A stretch of 64,000 bases of DNA, taken from Pterobdella sp. o SKG-2022 (Eukaryota; Annelida; Clitellata; Hirudinida; Piscicolidae). Location: the NCBI GenBank assembly GCA_964035795.1, contig OZ038320.1, positions 23,578,589 through 23,642,588 of the forward strand, in the 5' to 3' direction. The notes under the pieces were generated by a model, which saw only the letters and a program-made list of their open reading frames with translations, was not told where the DNA came from and did not search any database. Both the position numbers and the translations under genes were made by a program. Positions 41,485 through 50,529 of the stretch are shown one piece after another. How positions within the stretch are numbered: position 1 is the first letter of the stretch; the number at the start of each line of letters is the position of its first letter.

Positions 41485-41634
41485 ATGCCTACATTAATAC
41501 TTTTGGATAATTCTTTGTCAATGAGTCGCTTAACTAATGATGGTCAGACAACCATAAAAGATTTGGCTATTGTTGCTATAAACACTTTTTTAGACCTTCT
41601 TTCTCAGAACAATCCTCTAGAACTTGTGACATTG
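41485..41634 (+). CDS. INTS14: INTS14 exon 1: start of the VWA domain
   Basis: Fifty codons from the initiator MPTLILLDNSLSMSR. The Asp, Ser and Ser of the metal-ion-dependent adhesion site are all present. It ends in phase 0 at a GTAATT donor. Confidence 0.92.
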
Positions 41635-44600
41635 GTAATTTAACAAAAATTAATAAATTTTTAAAAACTTTTTTCAATATTTTATATATATTTTCGGTTA
41701 CTTTTTTTTTAATTCACCCACAGTCAACCTTTTCTTCAACTTTTAATGTGCTAGTATCATTCACAAGAGATCATACTGAAATCAGATCTGTTCTTCCTTC
41801 ACTTCCCAATGAAGTAATGTATATTATCTCATAACTGGTTTCTATAAAAAAATTTATACTATAAATCATTGAACTGCAAATAGTTAAGAAAATAATCTAT
41901 TCTAATAATATTTATTATTTTTTAATCAGATACATTTTTTAAATAAAATTTGGCATATTTTAAAATTGAAAAATTTATTACAAAGGACAGTACAAACATC
42001 AAAACAGCTCTAGCTTCAGCATGTACTTCTATTCATTTAGAATGGGGATTACTGCTTCCCACACAAGTATTCATAATGATAATAAGGGAAATAGTAAAAG
42101 AATTAATAATGAATATAAGGTGTTTTATTTCATCATTTCTTCTATAAGCTGGGGCATAAATTAATTGAAAATAAGTAAATTGGCTTAATTATTGTTTTAT
42201 TAAAACCTCAAGTTTTATATGTTCTTTTAAGGTTGTGAGAACCTAGAAATTTAGATGTAATGTTCTAAATAAATATATATATCTTATCTAACATAATAAT
42301 AATGCAATCTTTGATACTAATTCTTTTCATGAATATAATATCTAAGTTTCCATTTAATATGGATATTAATAGTAATTATAACAATAATGTTCAACCAATG
42401 AAGTTAAAAATCAATTAATGTTCGATCTTTTCAAGATCCTTATGATAACTGATGGGGAAGAAGGGCTGGAGGATAAAAGCATCAATAAAGAAGAAGATAT
42501 TCTTCTTTTCAATTCCACAACATCATTAATAATTCTAAATCTCCACCATGCCAAAACCTCATTAACAAATGACAATGACCACCCTCAATCAACAATAAAA
42601 AGCTTCCTCATAGCTCATTTTTCATCACATTTAAGTACTTACTCAGCCGAGACTCCACTCACTGTATCATCTGTAATGAAAACTATCACAACAATTTTCA
42701 ATAATCATTTTTCTCTCTCTAACTTCCAACTGAAATCAGGAAACCATAGTTGTAGTGTTAATGTGTATCCACCAATCATCTGTCCCGATAAGTAAGTTAA
42801 CTATTAAATTTTGACATATATATTTATAGGTAGGTCGAGGGCATGACGTTAAACTGCACCGATAATAGCGTCTCTAAATTGAAACTGCTTCTTTTTTATA
42901 ACCTGGATAACAATAGATTCCAATAGCAGCTATCAACAAACTGATATTCTGGTATCGTTGTCATTTGGCTTGGCAGATGATCTTTTTTTTGTTGACAACT
43001 GTAAGGCAAACTGCCCAAGTGTGTGAATAGTGAATCTTGAATTCAATAATCTCAAGTTGAATGCTAGCTGGCACTCTATAAAAATTTGTTTCTAATAAAA
43101 TGGTCTTTTTTATACATCACTCTATTTTATTATCAATCACCTAAATCAACTGCTGTCAATACCAGTTACTGGGACATGTACAGCATTATAATCTAATTGG
43201 ATTAATAATATTATATCCATATGTACTAATTCTTTCAAGTCCACACTCAACAAAGTGTATTCAATCATTGTAAAAATCATTGTCACTTAACATCACAGTT
43301 AGATTTAAAGTGGAGATGACTTTTTATTTGCACTAACCATCATCTCAAAGATTATAATAATTATAATTGCGAAAATAAAAATGCTCATCATAAAAATTTT
43401 TTCAATTTATTGTTTATTTTGTATAAATTGGACTATAAATTCATTTATTAATTTCAATAAGTATTAAATGACTACAATACTTTTGCTGATGTATTATACT
43501 AACTTCATTTTTTCGACACAATCATTTTATTTCTTTATGTTTACACAAGGTTTTATCTTCATGCAGACAAACAATATGGGATGAAATGGTGGTGTGCGGC
43601 ACATTATTTTTATCAGATCTATCCAACCCGCCCTTCCACTCAAGACATCTTGTTTTGCCGGTTACTGGTGAGTTTTTGAATATTCTCTTCAAGATATGCT
43701 ATAGAGAATATAGTTTTTATATTATTAAATGAGCATCTTTGTCGCTCATTTTTGTATCGATTATTATTATCTTTATTAAATTATACAAGTGTACAATGAA
43801 AAATAAATAAAAGCTGTAAACACAATGAAGTTTTAACAAAGTGGCCAATGATTCAGCTGCCTCAGACACGAAGGAAACGATAGAGAAGCAGGCTACCTTC
43901 ACAGTGCTACTGCATGGCAGTCTGAAAGTGGAGGGCATGGTGGCGGTGGTCCAGATCAGGTTTTGATACATATCATCTTAGTGATCATTACTAGAAGATT
44001 TAAAACTGTTATTTATTTTAAAAATTTTTTGAATTTTCGTTTATGAGTATTTAAGAATCGAAGTAAAACGGGTTATAAATAGGATTTAATAAATACTTTT
44101 CTTATTTTTAAACGCCTATAGATAATTATTTTTGAGGGAAATACATACGATGTCACCAAAAAGTTCATCATCATCATCATTTTATTTTAGTCAGCATCTT
44201 TCCCTTTTCCAAGGGGTCACTGACTTCTTTCCATGACCTTATCCTCTCCCTCCATTTCACCCTGTCATAGCCATCTTCAAGAACTAATCCAAGACCACGA
44301 CAAAGGTTTTCCATCATCCCTTTCCAGCTTAACCTTGGCCTTCCTTTACTTCCTTCAACCTCAAACCTCCATGCCTGTTTGCCACAGTCGTCATCCTTTT
44401 TCCTTACTACATGACCCAGCCGTCTCAAAATCCCTTGCCTCACCACTTCAACGATCGTTCAATCCAATCCCAATCTAACCATCAACTCCTTTGTACTCAC
44501 ACCATCAGCTAGCTGCACACCACACATAATTCTAAGCATCCGATTTTCTTCTCTTTCTTCAAAATACTCTTTTCAATGGATCTTACTACCCAGGCTTCTA

Positions 44601-47544
44601 AGCCATATGTCATGACAGGTCTCACACATGTCCTATAAATTTGGCCTTTAATATTCTATGTGTGTCTTTTACCACATAACATAGAAGACACACTGTTGAA
44701 TGCTTTCCAGCCCAGCCCGATTCTTCGTGTAACAGCTTGCTCACTTCCTCCTCCACCATTCACCTTGTCTCCTAAATAACAATAACTATTTATCCTCTCC
44801 AACTCACCTAAACAACAATTTGAAGCATTTTTACATTCCACCTTTGCACCATTCATACAAACCCTGCATTCAAGATTTCCATTCATCCTACGAGAAACTC
44901 TCTTTACCCTAGCACACCGCGCATGAATCCACTTCTTACATGTCATGCACCTCACACAATTTACCTTAGCCCTCTTACCACACACCACCTGGATCAATCT
45001 TAGCCAAGACAACAACCCCACCACCACCACTACTCTCCATGACCTTTGTCTTACCCAGGTTAACCTTCAATCCTTTCCCTTCAAAGGCTGCCTTCTAACG
45101 GATGAATTGTGCTTTTAGTTCTCCCATAGTCTCTGTCATCAAGACCAAATCATCTGCATAAAGCAGTTCATATAAAGCACCTTTTCTTCCGTCTTCCGAC
45201 AATACGTCTAGCACTATTGAAAACAAAAACGGCGAGAGAACCGATCCTTGATGGACACCTACATCAAATTCTTCCGAATGTCCATCTCCAACCTTAAACC
45301 GCGTTTTTGCTCCTTTGTACATCGACATTACTGCCTGAACCAACCTTTCCGGGACCAACTTCTTTTTCAGCGCCCATTCAATCACCTTTCTTGGTACCCG
45401 ATCAAAAGCCTTCTCCAAATTAACAAAACAGATAAAAAGCTTCCTATTCTTCTCAAGGTAGCTTTTCTGCATTCTCCTAAGAATAAAAATAGCGTCCACT
45501 GTGCTTCTGCTAGGCATAAAACCAAATTGCATTTGGTCAACTTTCACTAACCTTCTTAACCTCTTCTCCAGCAACCTTTCCACCACTTTCATACCATGCT
45601 CTAAAAGCTTTACACCTCGATAGCTCGCACAGTCCATAACGCTACCTTTCTTCTTATAAATGGGAACAACTGTACTCACTATGTCACTAAAAAGTTATGC
45701 TTGAATATCGAAAAGCATTGTGATTAAGTATATAATTCTTTAAATCTTTGTTAGATCATCTTTAAAATGGTTTATTGATGAAATCACTCAACAGTACAGA
45801 TTGGTATGGCATTCTTTATGTTCAGTCGGACTCAAAAAAAAAGTCTAACTTGAATCTATCTCTTTTCAAGCATGGTTGGCCATTTTTTTAAATAAATCAA
45901 TTAATGTAGCATATAACATAATATTTGCATTTTTGATTGATTAAAAGCTCTTTTCACGATTATTTAAAAAAATTTATATCTATGAAAATAAAATTAAAAA
46001 ATGCTTTGAGTTGAAGAGGCAAAGTTACATAGAAGTTATGAAAAAGAAGACAGATTTATCGTAAATCAGGCTGACTAATAAAACGATAGTGATACTGTTA
46101 AAGGGTCTAGCTCTGAATTGCAATTCACAAGAAGTCTTTAGGCCGATTTTGTTATAAAGTTTATTAGGTTGAAGTGATTTAAAAGAATTTAAAAAAATTG
46201 AGTTGTATCTTTTATGGTAGAAACGATATTAAACTGAAAAGCTTGGGAGTCATTAAACTAATTTAAATATAACATAGTTAGTGCTGAAGTCAAAGAATTC
46301 AAATTATGTTGTGATGTTTAATTTTTCATTACTGCTTGACAACAAGACCTTGAACTTATGTGTTCAGGTCTTAACCAACGTTTCCACGACTTCACCCTTA
46401 TAACAATACGCATTGAAAAAGTTTCACTAATAACAAAACAAAAGCAATAATAAGTTTTCTATATTGGCTTTAGGTCAGTTATCAGTTCCATGGCTGGGCT
46501 CCTTCAGTGATCTAACTCCTCTTGAATCAGATGGAACCACGGTCTTAATGCATTTAAAAATTTATTAATCCATGATATGAATGCTTTAAACCCTCATTTA
46601 ATCAAATCCAATATTCAAATTGAATTTCATTGGGTTCACGCCAGTATAATTAAATCGTTTGATATATTCAATTTAATAATCAATTTTAAGAGAATTTAAG
46701 TATTTTTAATTTCTAGCAATATTTGATAAATTTTAATTTAAATGGAATCTTTTTTTAAAGTTTATTGTTAACTTTTCCTATTCAAGGTATCAATTAGCTT
46801 ACAAATAAATATATTATAAACAACACTGAAGCTCTTTGTAAGACTAATCATATTACTAAGTACTTTGTCTAAGGATTTGTAATGCTTGTCAAAAGTACAA
46901 GTACTATTTTTATTGAAATTCACTGAGCTCTTTTATGTTGTGACAGCCCGTCAATTCAGAAAAGCCCCCTTTCCCTGTCACCACATACACCGAAAAGAAA
47001 AGTTATTCTCAAAATTGTGTGGTTTGGACCCACAATGTAGGCCTGCAAGTGAGTTGAATACGTTGTTATCGGGGATTTAGTCAATGTTTCACATGCTTTT
47101 ACAGACCACTGTATTGTTTGATAAAAGTTGGTTGAAAGTATAATTGTTATACAAATTATTTTAGGGAGACATTCAGAAGATTATACGAAATGGTAGAAAA
47201 ATTCCAGAAAAGCAGTCGCAATTTTATAAGGTCTCATATTTAATATTTCGATTTAGTTTAAAGAATATAAAAAAATTAATTTTTTCAACACGAGAGGAGT
47301 TGAGATATTTATGAATTTATATACAACACTGCAGGAATTGAATAGAGTCAGAAAAGCAGCACTAAGCATTGGGTTTTTTGAATTGTTTCCATCTTTAGCA
47401 TCATTGCTAGAACGAGAAGCCTTATCACTGCCAAACAACCACCACCCATCCACACCATTACAACTCAACCATGCAGCAAAAGTGCTCAGATCATCGAAAG
47501 TCTATGATGTCAATCATCATATCCACCCTTTGACCATTAATTAA
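41485..47544 (+). CDS. INTS14: Integrator complex subunit 14 (VWA-domain protein)
   Basis: Subunit of the nuclear Integrator complex, which cleaves snRNA and other nascent Pol II transcripts; INTS14 pairs with INTS13 in the complex's arm module. Exons: 41485-41634, 41724-41813, 41986-42066, 42436-42791, 43567-43667, 43842-43959, 45795-45874, 46486-46541, 46947-47048, 47165-47230, 47335-47544. All are frame-consistent, giving 469 residues against about 518 in human. The N-terminal VWA domain begins MPTLILLDNSLSMSR with an intact DxSxS metal site and continues with ILMITDGEEG. Conserved later segments include HSRHLVLPV, VLLHGSLKVEGMVAVVQ, WYGILYVQSDSKKKSNL, KKSYSQNCVVW, and the C-terminal helices ELNRVRKAALSIGFFELF and LQLNHAAKVLRSS. 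The start is the ATG whose MPT..LLD matches the family N-terminus. The shortening is mainly in the linker and VWA loops. Confidence 0.94.
42436..42791 (+). CDS. INTS14: INTS14 exon 4: rest of the VWA domain and start of the beta-barrel
   Basis: The longest exon. It opens ILMITDGEEGLED after a TTTTCAAG acceptor and ends VNVYPPIICPD before a GTAAGT donor. An apparent ATG at 42418 is upstream of the acceptor and is not the start. Confidence 0.9.
42828..43205. repeat. Interspersed repeat in INTS14 intron 4, last 100 bp shared with 61 kb
   Basis: The segment 43106-43205 aligns by eye with 61191-61289 in the same orientation (shared words CTGCTGTCAAT and CAGTTACTGGGACATGTA). The preceding part (GGTCGAGGGCATGACGTTAA onward) has the character of a LINE 3' untranslated region, which is inference. 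No terminal repeats were found. Confidence 0.6.
44150..44165. repeat. Target-site duplication, left copy
   Basis: ATGTCACCAAAAAGTT, directly before the (TCA)n tail of the LINE. It matches the right copy with one mismatch. Confidence 0.88.
44166..45680 (-). mobile_element. 5'-truncated RTE-like LINE in INTS14 intron 6
   Basis: Minus-strand non-LTR retroelement. RT pieces: STVVPIYKKKGSVMD, YRGVKLLEHGMKVVERLLEK, MQFGFMPSRSTVDAI, FVNLEKAFDRVPR, GVHQGSVLSPFLFS and LLYADDLVLM. A Cys-rich C-terminal segment follows (CVRCMTCKKWIHARC ... ECRVC) and then RRLGHVVRK. The first catalytic Asp of RT motif A (normally FVDLEKAFD) is Asn, and frames are broken, so it is inactive. The 3' end is a (TGA)n tract (TCATCATC on the plus strand), usual for RTE-type elements. 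The endonuclease part is missing (5' truncation). It is bounded by a 16-bp target-site duplication. The RTE assignment is from tail type and RT pattern, so the clade is not certain. Confidence 0.9.
45681..45696. repeat. Target-site duplication, right copy
   Basis: ATGTCACTAAAAAGTT, directly after the truncated 5' end of the LINE. It fixes the element boundaries at 44166 and 45680. Confidence 0.88.
47335..47544 (+). CDS. INTS14: INTS14 exon 11: C-terminal helical domain and stop
   Basis: Sixty-nine codons and TAA. ELNRVRKAALSIGFF and LEREALSLP are near-identical in pattern to the vertebrate C-terminus. A polyadenylation signal follows at 47588. Confidence 0.94.
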   Translation, partial: ELNRVRKAALSIGFFELFPSLASLLEREALSLPNNHHPSTPLQLNHAAKVLRSSKVYDVNHHIHPLTIN

Positions 47545-47587
47545 TTAATATTCAATTTAAATTAATTTTTATTTATTTTTTATTATG

Positions 47588-47593
47588 AATAAA
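47588..47593 (+). promoter_or_regulatory. Polyadenylation signal of INTS14
   Basis: AATAAA 44 bases after the stop codon, in a T-rich context. Confidence 0.6.
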
Positions 47594-47599
47594 AGATGA

Positions 47600-48425
47600 A
47601 AACAAAGTTTCATACAAATAGACACCAAAACTGTTTTTTTTTTCAGTTCAGATTAAATGTATAACACATTCTATTTTGCATGCGTTTTTATTCAAGAAGT
47701 TACGTAAAATTATTAATAAATAAAATTTAAATATCATGAAAAAATATTTGAAAAAAGCTTTGTTTCCGATAAAGTATATTAAGCCGATCTTTGATATAGA
47801 AAATAAATATAAAAAACGTTGAAAAGCATATTTTTCCAATCAAACAATTTTTAAAACCTATTCACCAATTGGAGTTTGTTTCACAGTAAGGCTTCTTAGT
47901 TTGGTTTTTAATTTTCTAGATTTACAAATTTGATAATTTTTTTTACGCTCAAAAACGAAATTTTTTGTTTTTTCAATTCTATTTTATATTACATTCCCGA
48001 AACTTTAACTTGTTTAAATCAGTTACTTTTCGAAAAATTAGTTTTCATTTCCCTTTCTTTCTTTATCATTTTTTTATTTATTTTTAAAATAAATTTTTTA
48101 ACAATAGTAAAATAGGGTACCTCATTAGTTTTGACATAATATTTTTAGTTTAACGCTTTTCAATGTAACTTACGTTACAACGTCATTAACATTGTTTTTT
48201 CCTTTTTGAATTTAAACTTCATGGCGACAAAGAAGATTACACAAGCTTTACTAAAAAAATTTGCTCCAAATGTTTCAACTTGCACTCTGTTTTGCTGGTA
48301 CTCATGAAAGTGTGGCTCCCAAAAATGGTTTGGCTGTTTGAGTATTTTGACTGACTAATAAAACATATACTAAAGTAGCCTTGAAGTCTTTAACAGTTTC
48401 ATGCTACTATAATAATAGTAATCAT
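47600..48425. other. Intergenic, nothing recognised
   Basis: AT-rich sequence downstream of INTS14. Short ORFs on both strands have no recognisable motifs. Confidence 0.5.
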
Positions 48426-48427
48426 TG

Positions 48428-48563
48428 TTTGTTTGTTGGTTTGTTTTTTTATTTGTTTGTTTGCTTGTTAGTTAGTTGGTTTGTTAGTTAGTTAGTTTGT
48501 TCATTCATTCATTCATTCGTTTGTTTTTTGTATGTTTGTTCGTTCGTTCATTCGTTTGTTTGT
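48428..48563. repeat. Degenerate GTTT/GTTA tetranucleotide microsatellite
   Basis: Runs of GTTT with GTTA, GTTG, CATT and CGTT variants over about 135 bp. This is simple-sequence DNA. Confidence 0.9.
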
Positions 48564-49022
48564 TTTCTCAAAAAAGTCTATCGTTTAAATTTTTTTTAGT
48601 TTTTACTAATTACTAGTTCAATGCCAGATGTTCGTTGTTAAAAATTAAGTATATTTCGCAGGTTTGGGTGATTGAATTATTGATTGAGCGATTTTGACTT
48701 GAAGCACATGTGAAAACTGGTATCCCAATTGAGTCGATAAGGTAAGCTAAAAATATCTTAATTAAAATTAATGGTTATTTTATAAGTTTGGAGACATCTT
48801 AAAGTATTTTCAGTAATTAATTTTTCGAAATTTTTACATAAAAAAAGGAGGTTTTTTAATACATTTATTTGCATAAAAAGCTATAATTTTCTTTAAGTTC
48901 AGTTTTACCCTAAAACTGTAGCGGAAAAATTTAATTAGTAGCTATGGTTATAAAGCAAGTCAAGCAAAGACTATAAGTATGAAAATTGGGTTATTAACTA
49001 ATTTATAAACTAGCTTAAAATG

Positions 49023-49132
49023 AGGACAACAAACACAAAGTATTCATTAAATGACACGAAGCTTTTCGTAAGGCAAGCTTACATTACGAAAAGCTTCGTG
49101 TCATTTAATAAATACTTTTTGTTTGTTGTCCT
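49023..49132. repeat. Palindromic foldback element A
   Basis: Two inverted arms of about 48 bp (49023-49071 and 49085-49132) with two or three mismatches around a centre of about 13 bp. The inner arm word is CACGAAGCTTTTCGTAA. No ORF. Confidence 0.85.
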
Positions 49133-49410
49133 TATATTTAGTTTCAGGCTATTGTACTCCAAACCAACTTAACTTTCAAAGTTTTCAATGTTAATTTGTG
49201 ACTTCAAAGTAAAATATATTTTCATGATGTAGAGAAATTAATCTTCGTGCTTCCTCTGGTAATCCTTTCCAAAGTTCTTATTGCCCATTCTTTGTGATTT
49301 AATCTGTATTTGATTCCAGGCATTTGTGTCTATCTGCAGCTGTAGATCATTGGAGCCATTCCTTAATGAATTGTATAAAGATAAACACAGGATTTTAAAC
49401 TTTATTGAAG

Positions 49411-49446
49411 TGCGAAGCTTTTCGAAACTAATGTTTCATCATCAGG
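49411..49446 (-). ncRNA. Hammerhead-ribozyme-like motif of Penelope type (candidate)
   Basis: On the minus strand: CCTGATGA, then T, a 5-bp stem GAAAC/GTTTC with loop ATTA, then GAAA and AGCTTCGCA. The CUGAUGA...stem II...GAAA arrangement is the core of hammerhead ribozymes found in the terminal repeats of Penelope-like elements. I could not pair a convincing stem III or stem I with a cleavage site, so activity is not claimed. A weak retroelement-like coding scrap (ELWKGLPEEARR, minus strand, near 49240) lies close by. Confidence 0.35.
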
Positions 49447-49798
49447 CAATAAACTAAATATCCGTTACCTAGCAACTTAATGAATTATTTTTCTTTCTAT
49501 CCAGGTTCTCCCATATGAATAATTTCATTTGAATTTTTTTTCCTTTATTTTTTTAGACTCTCTGGCTTATCCCATTCCACTTTTCCATGACAGCAGTTCC
49601 ACGCCCGTTTGATAATATTTGAAATTGTCATTGTTTATGTTAAATCTGCTTCATTTTGTTTCTACATTGAATCTTTTCTGCCCTATGCAACACTTCAAGA
49701 TTGCACGAACATTTAAGTTTTTATCTTTTCTTTTGGTCTAATCTATTTTGCTTGTTTTATTTGCAGTACATAAAATGTTTCAAATGAAAACACTTTTA

Positions 49799-49929
49799 GG
49801 AGTTTATTTCATTTCATGAAGCTTTTCGTAAGATGAACTTACATTATCAAGTGGAAGTACAAATATAAATACCTCCACTTGATAGTGTAAGTTCATCTTA
49901 CTAAAAGCTTCGTGGAATAAAAAAAACTC
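49799..49929. repeat. Palindromic foldback element B
   Basis: Arms of about 60 bp (49799-49859 and 49870-49929) separated by about 10 bp, with a handful of mismatches. The arms contain TGAAGCTTTTCGTAAGATGA, sharing the GAAGCTTTTCGTAA word with foldback A. Confidence 0.85.
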
Positions 49930-50529
49930 TTGAAAATTTTTTTATTTGAATAATGTTCGGCTCCTAAAAATAAAAAAGAATGTTTCCCAGTTTGGGACCA
50001 AAAAAGCATTGTAAGAACAACACACTAAAACTTTAACGGTGGATTCATATGGGGGATGTAAGGTTTTGAGACCCAGGTAATAGGCTTTTTTTTTCTTTTT
50101 TGTCTTTGTATATTTTTTGACTATATTGTAAGTTCTTTTGGTGGTTTTGATTTTAGGGTTTATATAAAATCTGTAGACTGCAAATGTGCGTGGATTTTCG
50201 ACTTAGTGGCATTAAGTGGTATCAAATAGGATGGACCTTAATCTCTCTTCATTATCAAAAAATATATTTTTCTTTGAAGTACAAATTAAGATTGAAAAAA
50301 TAGGATAGAAAAACAAGTTATTTTATAAATTAGTTAACCCATTTTTTATATTTATAGTCTTTGTTGTTCGTCGATTCTTCTTCGAATATGACTATAGCAA
50401 CAAAAGTTATATGGAGAAATTAAATATATTCATTAGTTAAACTGCATATAAACAGCAAATTTTTATTTTTACCTGTGCGTTCGAAAATTATTAAACAATC
50501 CAATCCGCGCAAAAAAACCTTTTTATAAG

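Noticed and set aside
42418..42435. ATG upstream of INTS14 exon 4 as an alternative start
   Set aside because: It lies within the intron before a clear TTTTCAAG acceptor, and the true N-terminus with the VWA metal site is in exon 1.
44233..45550. Plus-strand ORFs across the RTE-like LINE
   Set aside because: Shadows of the minus-strand reverse transcriptase frames. They have no independent motifs.
48428..48563. Regularly spaced GTTT-rich tract considered as a CRISPR-like or tandem-repeat array
   Set aside because: It has a tetranucleotide period with drift and no spacers. It is an ordinary microsatellite in a eukaryotic genome.
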